Positions 1-8,600 of a stretch of DNA of 64,000 nucleotides are shown piece after piece. The stretch spans positions 496,001 through 560,000 of the forward strand of contig NZ_QXFK01000014.1 in NCBI RefSeq assembly GCF_003581645.1. Reading direction: 5' to 3'. The notes below the pieces were generated by a model that made no database searches, had not been told where the DNA came from, and saw only the letters and a program-made list of their open reading frames with translations. Position numbers and translations under genes: made by a program. This DNA is from Pelagerythrobacter aerophilus. Its GTDB lineage: Bacteria > Pseudomonadota > Alphaproteobacteria > Sphingomonadales > Sphingomonadaceae. Positions within the stretch are counted from its first letter, which is position 1. Each line of letters opens with the position of its first letter.

Positions 1-589
1 TCCACGACTCCGCCGTCCGCTCGATCGCAACCTCGCCAGCATACGGCACGCACAACGCCCTCGCCTCCTCCGGTGCCGCGTGCTGCCACCGCTCGTAGTC
101 ATCGGGCCGCAGGATCACCGGCATGCGGTCGTGCACCTCCGCCGCAGCCCCGCCGGCGTCGGTCATGATCATCGAATAGCAGTTGCCCCACTCGTCGCTG
201 GCACGCCAGATCCCCGCACAGGCGAAGATCGGCTGATCGGGCAGGCTCATCCATGTGCGGGTCATGGCGCCCTTGGGACCCTCGGCTTCGGCCCATGCGG
301 TGAGCGGGATCAGGCAGCGCCGCTCCTGAAAGCTGTAGCGCCACATGAAGCTGTCGAGCCTGTCGGTGCGCGCGTTGTTCACCGGCCGGGGCTTGAGAGG
401 TTGCCCGGTCCGCTTGCTCTTCTGCGCCAGCGGGAAGCCCCAGACCATCGTTCTCAGCGTGCCATCGGCCACGACAAGACCGGGATAGCCGGGGTAGACC
501 TCCTCTGCCGCGTTGCCGATCGTGCTCTCGACCCGGAAGAGGCGGGCGATCTCGTCGGCAGAACGGGCGGCGCGGTAGAGATTACACAC
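1..589 (-). CDS. SOS response-associated peptidase (SRAP/YedK/HMCES family), 3' end outside the window
   Basis: SRAP proteins form a thiazolidine crosslink with abasic sites in single-stranded DNA and so shield them during replication. The reading frame starts with GTG and continues M-C-N-L-Y, which places the catalytic Cys at residue 2. A good ribosome site (AAGGAG) precedes it. The other active-site residues are present: Asn72 in NNAR, Glu101 after RCLIP, and His153 in EVHDRMPVIL. The segment after RCLIP reads LTAWAEAEG rather than the usual GFYEW, so it is a divergent member. About 196 codons are visible and the gene runs off the left edge; the family is usually about 200-240 residues. The start overlaps the stop of the upstream gene by 8 bases, suggesting co-transcription. 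It may be cargo of the element that ends at the tRNA-Pro scar. Confidence 0.88.
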   Translation of the reverse strand, partial: MCNLYRAARSADEIARLFRVESTIGNAAEEVYPGYPGLVVADGTLRTMVWGFPLAQKSKRTGQPLKPRPVNNARTDRLDSFMWRYSFQERRCLIPLTAWAEAEGPKGAMTRTWMSLPDQPIFACAGIWRASDEWGNCYSMIMTDAGGAAAEVHDRMPVILRPDDYERWQHAAPEEARALCVPYAGEVAIERTAESW

Positions 590-893
590 CCTCGTCTCCT
601 TTATACCGGACCAGCTCCCCGTCCGGCCATACCCAAGTCTGCATAACCTGGTCATAGCGTTGGCCCTTGAGTTCGCGGCCCTCGGTATGGCTGTCCTTGA
701 CGATGTAGCTCAGGTCGAGGTCCCATTTCTCCCGGCCGTAGAGCCGCGCATACTCGGCGAGCACGATCCGGTGTTGTTCCGCCCCGTTGCTGGCCCGATA
801 TAGCGCCCGGAGATAGCGGCCCTTCTCCTCACCGGGTCGATCGGCCGTGAAGGAGGGGTCGGGTAATTCGTTTGGCCAACCAATATCGCGCAT
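582..893 (-). CDS. hypothetical protein, about 103 aa
   Basis: I do not recognise this protein. It is small and charged and begins M-R-D-I-G-W-P-N. It is rich in Tyr, Arg, Asp and Glu, with no signal peptide or membrane segment. The ATG at 893 is preferred because a longer in-frame start at 965 would add an Arg/Ser-rich tail and run to the end of the upstream gene. Its TAA overlaps the GTG of the SRAP gene, so the two are probably translated from one message. It lies within the putative integrated element. Confidence 0.6.
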   Translation of the reverse strand: MRDIGWPNELPDPSFTADRPGEEKGRYLRALYRASNGAEQHRIVLAEYARLYGREKWDLDLSYIVKDSHTEGRELKGQRYDQVMQTWVWPDGELVRYKGDEGV

Positions 894-954
894 CGTCTCG
901 TTCCCGTCATCGAATCGCCCCCGCGCCGATGTAGAACGAATATGGAACAAAGCG

Positions 955-1260
955 CTAGGCCTCACGCTCCCCGGCCAGCACGTCGACCATCCGATTGAAG
1001 AACTCGAGCAGCTCGGCCGGCTCGCTCAGCGGTGCCGAGACATAGGCACCCTCAAGCGCCTTCCGCACGTCATCTTCATCTGCCGCGCGCAGTGCCGCGA
1101 GGACGTCTTTTCCCATGCCCCATTCCTCCAGAACCTCGGATAGCTCGTCGACCGCCCGGACGAGCCGCGACGGGTCCGACAGTCTGCCAAGATCGAGCGC
1201 GTAGGCAAGCTTCGATACTTCCGCGGCGTTGCGGGCGAGGCGTTGGCGCGGAGTGAGCAT
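955..1260 (-). CDS. hypothetical protein, about 101 aa
   Basis: An unrecognised, mostly helical, acidic protein starting M-L-T-P-R-Q-R. Leu, Ala, Glu and Asp dominate and no cysteine is visible; helices with heptad-like leucines run through the middle. The ATG at 1260 shares a base with the stop codon of the 40-residue membrane peptide upstream (TAATG). That supports this start over the longer in-frame start at 1374 and suggests translational coupling. It is probably element cargo. Confidence 0.6.
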   Translation of the reverse strand: MLTPRQRLARNAAEVSKLAYALDLGRLSDPSRLVRAVDELSEVLEEWGMGKDVLAALRAADEDDVRKALEGAYVSAPLSEPAELLEFFNRMVDVLAGEREA

Positions 1261-1382
1261 TAAACGGCGCGGAAAAGCGATACGAGCACGACGGCGAAAG
1301 AAACCGCAACCAACGCGCCGAACACGCCTTGCTCCATGCGGTCCAGGATGCTCGGTCGCTCTTCGTCGCCCCACGGTCTCAT
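1260..1382 (-). CDS. predicted 40-aa single-pass membrane peptide
   Basis: The short frame reads M-R-P-W-G-D-E-E, then a hydrophobic stretch of about 20 residues (roughly 19-37, Val/Ala/Leu/Phe rich) and a short basic tail ending R-A-V. Its TAA overlaps the ATG of the next gene by one base, the arrangement seen across this operon. The acidic N-terminus and single helix fit a small inner-membrane protein. No strong ribosome site is visible upstream, so expression is uncertain. Function unknown. Confidence 0.45.
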   Translation of the reverse strand: MRPWGDEERPSILDRMEQGVFGALVAVSFAVVLVSLFRAV

Positions 1383-1425
1383 CGAGCTATGTTGGCAGGG
1401 TGGCGGGGGATTCGCTAGTCAGCGA

Positions 1426-2307
1426 TCACGCCGCCTCTCCCGCGCACCAAAGGCCGCACTCAGCGTCCATGTCCGGATCGTCATCGAACAAGCCGCCGGC
1501 AAACATGTCGGGCTGGCGCCGCACGTCCTGGATCAGTTCGGCGTAGCTATACTCGGTTACGAACCGTGCACCGCTCGCCTTGTTGGTCTTGCCAGTGATC
1601 TCGGCTTCCTGCTGCGACCACCAATCCAGCGTCCCCGGCCGGGTTCGCTCGACCTCCCACAACTTCGGGCGAGCCTTCAGGAAGCAGGCATCGCAGTTGC
1701 CCTCGAAGGGCAGCAATCCGAGATCGAACTCCTGTCTTGCCCAGAACGCGCGCACATCGCGGTTGGTCACGCCGGCATCCGCCAGTGGCATCACGGTCTT
1801 CCAGCGATCCTTGCCGCTTGCGTTCCTGGCATGGCCGCGCGCGACACGGTGCATCTCGTCCGCGCGGAGGCCCACGACATTGGTCCAGGTCTTGTAACCG
1901 AGCGAGAGCATGAAGTGCTTCAGCGTCTCGATCTTCATGTGCGTGGTGCAGAAGCGAGTGACGCTGTTGGGCAGGTAGCCCTTACGTCTGATCACGGCCG
2001 CGAAGGGCTCACCCGATCGGCTCGCGCTGTTGAACCCGACTTCCTCGAAGCGATCGGCAACGGGAGCCTTCTTGGCGTAGTCGACGAACTCGATCCACCG
2101 CACCCGCACGCCCCACCTGGTCGCGCACTCGTGCACGAAGCGCAGCGTCTCCTCGCGCTCCTTGCCGGTATTGGCGAAGCAGACATGCACGTCGTCCGGC
2201 AGTTTGCCGTCGTGCGCGTCGAGAATGTGCCAGAGCATGTAGCCGCTCGTCCGGCCGCCCGAAAACGAGATCAGCGCCGGGCCTTCGATGCGATAGGGGT
2301 TCGTCAT
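1426..2307 (-). CDS. phage-type phosphoadenosine phosphosulfate reductase-like protein (PP-loop family)
   Basis: The protein starts near an S-F-S-G-G-R-T-S PP-loop, the ATP-pyrophosphatase signature shared by PAPS reductases, DndC and related thiolation enzymes. Further cysteines lie in R-F-C-T-T-H-M-K-I and G-N-C-D-A-C, positions where this superfamily carries redox or iron-sulfur ligands. Length is 293 aa from the ATG at 2307; a GTG at 2319 in the same frame is an alternative. No sulfate-assimilation genes lie nearby, and it sits beside a tRNA integration scar. A role in phage or island DNA or RNA modification is therefore as likely as assimilatory sulfate reduction. Substrate unknown. Confidence 0.75.
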   Translation of the reverse strand: MTNPYRIEGPALISFSGGRTSGYMLWHILDAHDGKLPDDVHVCFANTGKEREETLRFVHECATRWGVRVRWIEFVDYAKKAPVADRFEEVGFNSASRSGEPFAAVIRRKGYLPNSVTRFCTTHMKIETLKHFMLSLGYKTWTNVVGLRADEMHRVARGHARNASGKDRWKTVMPLADAGVTNRDVRAFWARQEFDLGLLPFEGNCDACFLKARPKLWEVERTRPGTLDWWSQQEAEITGKTNKASGARFVTEYSYAELIQDVRRQPDMFAGGLFDDDPDMDAECGLWCAGEAA

Positions 2308-2467
2308 GGCGACACCCACCCCGCACGCCCAACCTCACCATTAAGACAGGGGTCGAAGGTCCGCAGCGAACCTATTTCCGGAACGTTGGCGGAACATGCG
2401 CCATCATATGCAGACGGCACACACCGAAGATCGGCAGAAAACCGCCATATGCGACGAGGGGAAGCGT

Positions 2468-2513
2468 CTTCGGGAGGCAGGGGCCGGAGGTTCGAATCCT
2501 CTCTCCCCGACCA
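2468..2513 (+). other. 3' half of tRNA-Pro(CGG): attachment-site (att) remnant
   Basis: The sequence runs from a proline-type anticodon loop (TTCGGGA at 2469-2475) through anticodon-stem 3' side GGCAG, variable loop GGGCC, T-stem and loop GGAGG-TTCGAAT-CCTCT, acceptor 3' side CTCCCCG, discriminator A and encoded CCA. Upstream bases do not complete the anticodon stem beyond two or three pairs, and no D-arm or acceptor 5' side (CGGGGAG) is present. A 3' tRNA fragment cut at the anticodon loop is what tyrosine-integrase elements leave at one end. The intact tRNA and the integrase gene should lie to the left of the window. Confidence 0.8.
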
Positions 2514-2562
2514 GTTTTCCGTGACTCGTGAATGTCCGGCGGACATTCACGGCCGGAAAACT
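2513..2562. repeat. 50-bp nested inverted repeat between the att site and the phosphatase gene
   Basis: A perfect 11-bp inverted repeat, GTGAATGTCCG and CGGACATTCAC (2528-2538 and 2540-2550), has a one-base spacer. It is nested inside an outer pair AGTTTTCCG (2513-2521) and CGGAAAACT (2554-2562). It could form a cruciform or a transcription hairpin after the tRNA gene, since it begins at the CCA end. No T-tract follows directly, so simple intrinsic termination is not assured. The rest of 2308-2467 shows no gene I can support. Confidence 0.7.
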
Positions 2563-2591
2563 CCCAAGTGCAAGCGCGGGAGGAGATCATG

Positions 2592-3065
2592 ATGACCACC
2601 CCCGCCATCCTCTTCGTCTGTCTCGGCAACATCTGCCGCTCTCCGTTAGCCGAGGCGGCGTTTCGCGAGGCAGCGGCGCGCGCCGGCCTTGACTCTACGG
2701 CCGACAGCGCCGGGACCGCCGACTACCACGTCGGCAAGCCGCCCGATCCACGCAGCATCGCAACGGCGGCGCGGCACGGGATCGACATCACGCACTATCG
2801 CGGACGGCAGCTGACAGCGGCGGATTTCGATCGCTTCGACTGGATCGTCGGTATGGACCGATCGAACATGCGCAATATCGAACACCTCCGGCCGGCAAAC
2901 AGCAGGGCGAAAGTGACCATGCTGATGGACCTCGTGCCCGGCCGCGAAGGAGCCGAGGTCGCTGATCCATGGTATGGCGGGGAGGACAATTTCGCCTACA
3001 CCTGGGAAGACGTCAGCCGCGGCGCAGAAGCGCTCGTCGCGCTGTTGCGCCAGGGCGGGCACTAG
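2592..3065 (+). CDS. low molecular weight protein-tyrosine-phosphatase
   Basis: A cytoplasmic cysteine phosphatase acting on phosphotyrosine or related small substrates. The N-terminal P-loop C-L-G-N-I-C-R-S matches the C-x5-R-S signature, and the general acid is in the late V-A-D-P-W-Y motif. Length is 157 aa, normal for the family. Two adjacent ATGs lie at 2589 and 2592; the second is better spaced from AGGAG at 2581. The gene converges on recG with a 4-base overlap. No kinase or polysaccharide genes are adjacent, so its physiological substrate cannot be guessed. Confidence 0.92.
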   Translation: MTTPAILFVCLGNICRSPLAEAAFREAAARAGLDSTADSAGTADYHVGKPPDPRSIATAARHGIDITHYRGRQLTAADFDRFDWIVGMDRSNMRNIEHLRPANSRAKVTMLMDLVPGREGAEVADPWYGGEDNFAYTWEDVSRGAEALVALLRQGGH

Positions 3066-5122
3066 CCCCCGCGCAGCAGTTGCACGCCCCAGTCGCGTTC
3101 GAACAGGTAGAGCAGCACGCGGGCTGCGGCTCCGCGTTCGCCTTCGAGCCCGCCATCACGCTCCATCAGCAGCCGCGCGTCGTCGTGCGCGAGTGGGAGG
3201 AGGCGCTGGATCTGCTCGAGGGTGGCAACGCGGAACGGCGTGTCGCCCGACTGGCGCGTGCCGAGCAGTTCGCCGCCGCCGCGCAGGCGCAGGTCTTCCT
3301 CGGCGAGACGGAAGCCGTCCTGCGTTTCGCGCATCAGAGCGAGGCGTTCGCGCCCCGTTTCCGACAGGGCGTCTCCGCGCAGGAGCAGGCAGGTCGACTT
3401 CTCGCTGCCCCGCCCAACGCGCCCACGCAACTGATGGAGCTGTGCGAGGCCGAAGCGCTCGGCCTGTTCGATCACCATCAGGGTCGCCGCCGGCACGTCG
3501 ACGCCGACTTCGATCACCGTTGTCGCAACCAGCAGCTTCGCCTCACCGCGCGCGAATCGCTCCATCGCGGCATCCTTCAGTTCCGGCTTGAGCTGCCCGT
3601 GGACCAGCACGACCGTTTCGCCGAAACGTTCGCGCAGGGCCGCATAGCGCGCCTCGGCAGCGGCGATGTCCTCGCTCTCGTGTTCGCGAACCATCGGGCA
3701 GACCCAATAGGCCTGCTGTCCTCCCGCGATGTGGCGTCCGACCGCCTCAATCACATCCTGCACCCGCTCCTGCGCGACCACGCGGGTGTCGATCGCCTGG
3801 CGCCCGGGGGGCATCTCGTCGAGGCGGCTGACGTCCATCTCGCCGTACTGCGCCAGAGTGAGCGTGCGCGGGATCGGCGTCGCGGTCATCGCCAGCGTAT
3901 GCGGCGTGCGGCGCCCCTTGCCCGCAAGTTGAAGCCGCTGCGCGACGCCGAAGCGGTGCTGCTCGTCGATCACCACCAGCGCGAGGTCGCGATAGGAAAC
4001 GCTCTCCTGAAAGATGGCATGGGTACCGACGACGATATCGATACTGCCGTCCATCAGGCCCATCAGGATCGATTCGCGGGCCTTGCCCTTGTCGCGCCCC
4101 GTCAGCAGCGCGATCTCGACTCCGGTCGGCCGCGCCATCGCCCGCAGCGTCTCGAAATGCTGGCGCGCGAGGATCTCTGTCGGGGCAAGCAGGGCGGCCT
4201 GGCTGCCTGCTTCCACGGCGATCAGCATGGCCTCGAGCGCGACCACCGTCTTGCCCGCGCCAACGTCGCCCTGCAGCAGCCGCAGCATCGGCGCTTCCTG
4301 CGCCAGATCGCCTTCGATCTCGCTAATCGAGCGCTTCTGTGCGCCGGTAAGCGGGAACGGCAGTTGCAACTTGGCCCGCAGCCCGCCGTCACCCTGTAGC
4401 GGCTGCCCGCGTCGGCGGCGATTGTCCGCCCGCACCAGCATCAGCGCCAGGCTGTTGGCGAGCAGTTCGTCGTAGGCAAGGCGATCGCGGGCGGACGTGT
4501 GCTCTCCCGCATGAGCGAGCTTCAGGGCATCTGCCCAGGCAGGCCATTTCTGCCGCCCGAACTGCCCCGGCTCGATCCATTGCGGGAGCTCGGGCAGCCG
4601 CGCAAGCGCCTGCTCGACCAGGCTGGCAACCTTCGGCTGGGTCAGCCCTTCGGACAGCGCGTAAACCGGCTCGCAGAGCTGGCCCAGCGCATCGCCGCCC
4701 TCTTCCGACACGTGGTCCGGGTGGACGATCTGGAGCATGTCCCCGTAGCGGTCGAGGCGGCCGGCAACCCAGCGCTTCTCGCCCACCGGAAGCTGCTTCT
4801 TCGCGGTGTAGGACGCGCGGCCGAAATAGGTCAGCGCGCAGACGTTGCCGACCGCATCCTGCGCGAGCACGCGGTAGGGGCCGCGGCCGCTCCGCGGGGC
4901 GCGATGTTCGGTCGGCGTGAGCGCAACCACGATCTGCTCGCCCTCGCTCGCGGCATCGAGGTTCTCGACCGGGCGGCGCGTGACGAAGCGTTCCGGCAGG
5001 TGATAGGTCACGTCCTTCACCCGCACGAGGCCGAGCTTGTCGAGCGGCTTCTGCAGCTTGGGCCCGACACCGTCGAGCGTCGCGGTCTCGGCGAACAGCG
5101 GGTTGAGGATATCGGGGCGCAT
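3062..5122 (-). CDS. recG: ATP-dependent DNA helicase RecG
   Basis: RecG remodels stalled replication forks and Holliday junctions. At 686 aa it is full length. The N-terminal wedge/OB region is followed by the superfamily-2 helicase motifs: Walker A G-D-V-G-A-G-K-T, DExH box [18 protein letters not shown], and late R-G-R-V-G-R-G. It is transcribed away from sdhE and mfd, a recG-sdhE-mfd neighbourhood common in alphaproteobacteria. Start M-R-P-D-I-L-N-P fits family N-termini. Confidence 0.97.
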   Translation of the reverse strand: MRPDILNPLFAETATLDGVGPKLQKPLDKLGLVRVKDVTYHLPERFVTRRPVENLDAASEGEQIVVALTPTEHRAPRSGRGPYRVLAQDAVGNVCALTYFGRASYTAKKQLPVGEKRWVAGRLDRYGDMLQIVHPDHVSEEGGDALGQLCEPVYALSEGLTQPKVASLVEQALARLPELPQWIEPGQFGRQKWPAWADALKLAHAGEHTSARDRLAYDELLANSLALMLVRADNRRRRGQPLQGDGGLRAKLQLPFPLTGAQKRSISEIEGDLAQEAPMLRLLQGDVGAGKTVVALEAMLIAVEAGSQAALLAPTEILARQHFETLRAMARPTGVEIALLTGRDKGKARESILMGLMDGSIDIVVGTHAIFQESVSYRDLALVVIDEQHRFGVAQRLQLAGKGRRTPHTLAMTATPIPRTLTLAQYGEMDVSRLDEMPPGRQAIDTRVVAQERVQDVIEAVGRHIAGGQQAYWVCPMVREHESEDIAAAEARYAALRERFGETVVLVHGQLKPELKDAAMERFARGEAKLLVATTVIEVGVDVPAATLMVIEQAERFGLAQLHQLRGRVGRGSEKSTCLLLRGDALSETGRERLALMRETQDGFRLAEEDLRLRGGGELLGTRQSGDTPFRVATLEQIQRLLPLAHDDARLLMERDGGLEGERGAAARVLLYLFERDWGVQLLRGG

Positions 5123-5138
5123 GGGGTGCTCTTAACCG

Positions 5139-5217
5139 CTATCGTCGTCCTAGCGAAAGCCGGGATAGCATGTCCGGCACTGCTCTATGGAGAGCGATGC
5201 CAGCTTGCGCTGGCATG
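5139..5217. repeat. REP-like palindromic element pair between recG and sdhE
   Basis: An imperfect palindrome, GCTATC...CTAGC-GAAA-GCCGGG...GATAGC (5139-5170), is followed by a perfect 8-bp hairpin, ATGCCAGC-TTGC-GCTGGCAT (5198-5217). The core resembles the CCCAGC-GAA-GCTGGG palindromes at 30111, 48232 and 53641. It sits in the recG/sdhE divergent region, so it may affect local transcription or simply be a dispersed repeat. Confidence 0.65.
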
Positions 5218-5239
5218 ACGGGGAAGATAGGCGCCCCGC

Positions 5240-5503
5240 ATGGCCGACCCCACCCGCCTTTCCCGCGCCCGCTTCCGCGCCTGGCACCGCGGTACGCGCG
5301 AGGCCGACTACATGATCGGCGGCTTCTTCGATCGCTATCACGCCGATTGGGGGGAGACGGAACTGGCCTGGTTCGAGGCGCTGTTGGAAGAGGACGACGT
5401 CGACGTGATGGCCTGGGCGCTCGGCACGCAGGTAGTGCCGGACCGGTTTGCCGGCACACAGATGGCGGCGATGCAGAAGCTCGACTACGTCGAGATTTCA
5501 TAG
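5240..5503 (+). CDS. sdhE: FAD assembly factor SdhE (succinate dehydrogenase assembly factor 2)
   Basis: SdhE promotes covalent attachment of FAD to the flavoprotein subunit of succinate dehydrogenase. The 87-aa protein carries the family signature R-G-T-R-E-A-D followed by M-I-G-G-F-F, and a tryptophan/acid-rich second half typical of the five-helix fold. It is divergent from recG and upstream of mfd on the same strand, the usual alphaproteobacterial setting. No sdh genes lie in this window. Confidence 0.93.
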   Translation: MADPTRLSRARFRAWHRGTREADYMIGGFFDRYHADWGETELAWFEALLEEDDVDVMAWALGTQVVPDRFAGTQMAAMQKLDYVEIS

Positions 5504-5588
5504 CTCTCCAAAGGTCGACACCCCCGTGAGGGTTGGGATGACGGGTGGGAAAATCGCCCCGAATGTCTATGTGAAGCACCAACGACTC

Positions 5589-5616
5589 ACCCGCTCGAAT
5601 CCCTCGGGCGGGTTTT
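5589..5616 (+). terminator. probable intrinsic terminator after sdhE
   Basis: A stem ACCCGC / GCGGGT with a 13-base loop is followed by TTTT. It lies 85 bases after the sdhE stop and 47 before the mfd start, so mfd probably has its own promoter or depends on readthrough. The stem is only six pairs. Confidence 0.45.
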
Positions 5617-5662
5617 CGCTCGTGCGCGGAACGCGGGCGCGGCAACACGATTTGGACAAAAC

Positions 5663-8600
5663 ATGCCCGACCTCCACGGTATCCTGAAGGCCGAAAGGCC
5701 GCTCACGCTCTCCTCGATCGCTCGGGGTGCGCAGCCCCTGGTGATGGCCGATCTCGCGCGCGCGGCGCAGGGCCGTGCGGTGTTCATCGCGGCGGACGAA
5801 GCGGCGATGCACGGCGTGACGGAGGCGGCGGAGTACTTCGCGCCCGAGCTGGAAGTCATCGAGTTCCCGGCCTGGGACTGCCTGCCTTACGACCGCGCGA
5901 GCCCGGCCCTTACCGTCAGCGCCCGTAGGCTTTCGGCGCTGCATCGACTTCAGGCAGGCAAGGCGGGATCACAACTTCTCGTGACCACCGTCAACGCCGT
6001 GCTCCAGCGCGTGCTGACGCCGTTCCGGGTCCGCGAGAGCGTGCGCGAGTTCAAGCCCGGAATCGAGATCGGCCGCGAAAGCCTGGCCGCGCTGCTTCAG
6101 CGGCAGGGCTACAGCCGGACGGACACGGTGGTCGACAAGGGCGAGTACGCGGTGCGCGGCTCGATCGTCGACATCTTCCCTTCCGGGCTCGACGAGGGCC
6201 TGCGGCTCGACTTCTTCGGCGACGAGCTGGAAAGTCTGCGCAGCTTCGATCCATCGACCCAGATGAGCACCGGCATTCTCAAGTCGCACCTTCTGCTGCC
6301 GGCGAGCGAGGCGCTGCTCGACGAGGACAGCATCAAGCGCTTCCGCACCCGCTACCGCGAAATGTTCGGCGCCAACGCAACGCAGGACCCGCTCTACGAG
6401 GCGGTAAGCGAAGGCCGCCGTCTCGCCGGCATGGAGCACTGGCTGCCACTGTTCGAGGAGCGGATGACAACGCTGTTCGATCACCTCGGCGATGACGACA
6501 TGGTCGCGATCGATTCCGCGGCGCTCCAGGCCGCTGAAGAGCGGCTGTCGGACATTTCCGACTATCACGAGCAGCGCAAGAGCACGGGCGGGCAAGCCAG
6601 AGGCAGCTATCGCCCCCTGCCCGCCGACGCGCTCTATCTGGCGGAAGATGAATTCGGCACGGCGCTGGACAAGAAGCCCGTCCACCGCACGACGATCTTC
6701 GCCGAACCCGAAAGCGAGCGCGTGGTCGACTTCGGCTTCTCCTCCGCCCGCGACTTCGCGCCCGAGCGAGCGCGGGGCGACAACGTTTACGAGGCGGCCG
6801 CGGAGCACCTCGGCACGGTCGGCAAGGCTGGCAAGAAAGCGCTCTTCGCCGCCTATTCGCCCGGCAGCCGTGCCCGCATCGCGTCGATCCTCTCGGAGGC
6901 CGGGGCGAAGACCCAGCTTGCCGATAGCTGGCAGGAAGCGCTCGGCCTCGCCGCCAAGGGCAAGCCGGTGGCGCTGGTCCTGCCGCTCGAGACAGGGTTC
7001 GCGAACGACGAACTGGAGCTCCTCACCGAGCAGGACGTGCTCGGTGATCGCCTCGTCCGCCGCCGCAAGAAGCGCAAGGATTCCGACGCATTCCTGGCAG
7101 AGCTATCCGCGCTGAACCGGGGCGATCTGGTGGTCCACGTCGAGCACGGGATCGGCAAGTACCTTGGGCTTGAACCGATCGCGGTCGGCAAGAGTCAGCA
7201 CGACTGCGTGATGCTGGAGTACAAGGGCGGCGACAAGCTCTACATTCCGGTCGAGAACATCGACGTCCTCAGCCGCTACGGCAGCAGCGAGGAGGCAGTC
7301 ATGCTCGACCGGCTCGGCGGCGAGGCGTGGCAGAAGCGTCGCGCGCGGCTCAAGGAGCGTATCCGCGAGATCGCTGGCGAACTGATGCAGGTGGCGGCGC
7401 AGCGGGCGCTCAAGAAGGCACCGGTGCTCGCGGCGGAGGAGGCGAGCTTCAACCAGTTCGTCGACCGTTTTCCATGGCAGGAAACCGACGATCAAGACCG
7501 CGCCATCGAGGACGTTCTGGGCGATCTCGAGGCTGGTCGTCCAATGGACCGGCTCGTCTGCGGCGACGTCGGCTTCGGCAAGACCGAGGTCGCGCTGCGC
7601 GCCGCCTTCGTCGCGGCGATGGCGGGGCAGCAGGTCGCGGTGGTCGCGCCGACGACGCTGCTGGCGCGCCAGCACTACACCAATTTCATGGAGCGTTTCG
7701 CCGGCTTCCCATTGCGGATCGGTCGCCTCTCGCGCCTCGTGCCCGCCAGGGAGATGGCCGAGACGCGCGACGGTCTTGCAGACGGCAAGGTCGATATCGT
7801 GATCGGCACGCACGCGATCCTCTCCAAGACCACGAAGTTCCGCAATCTAGGGCTCGTGATCGTGGACGAAGAGCAGCGCTTCGGCGTCACTCATAAGGAG
7901 AAACTCAAACAGCTCCGTGCCGACGTTCACGTGCTGACGCTGACCGCCACGCCGATCCCGCGCACGCTACAAATGGCGATGAGCGGCCTGCGCGAACTCT
8001 CGACCATCCAGACCCCGCCGGTCGACCGGCTCGCGGTCCGCACTTACGTGATGGAGTGGGACGACATGGTCATGCGCGAGGCGCTGCTGCGCGAGCACCA
8101 TCGCGGTGGGCAGAGCTTCATCGTCGTCCCGCGCATCTCCGACATGGAGTCGCTGTCGGACTGGCTGCACGAGCACGTGCCCGAAGTGAAGTTCGTCGCC
8201 GCGCACGGCCAGATGGCCGCGGGTGAGATCGAGGAGCGGATGAGCGCGTTCTATGAGGGCAAGTACGACGTGCTGCTCTCGACCACGATCGTCGAAAGCG
8301 GGCTCGACCTGCCAAGCGCCAACACGATCATCATCCACCGCGCCGACATCTTCGGCCTCGCCCAGCTCTACCAGCTCCGCGGCCGGGTCGGCCGGTCGAA
8401 GCTGCGCGCCTATGCCTACCTCACTTACGAGAAGGATGTCGCGCTGTCCGAAGTCGCCGAGAAGCGGCTCAAGGTGCTCGGTGATCTCGACAGCCTGGGC
8501 GCCGGGTTCCAGCTCGCCAGCCACGATCTCGATATTCGCGGTGCGGGGAATCTGCTGGGCGACGAGCAGTCGGGTCACATTCGCGAGGTCGGGTTCGAAC

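Noticed and set aside
2468-2513. Complete tRNA-Pro gene
   Set aside because: The 5' acceptor strand and D-arm are absent and the anticodon stem does not close.
2304-2632. Minus-strand frames across the tRNA fragment, including one with G-R-E-D-S-N-L-R-P
   Set aside because: This peptide is the well-known antisense translation of tRNA 3' halves; no ribosome site or family supports a gene.
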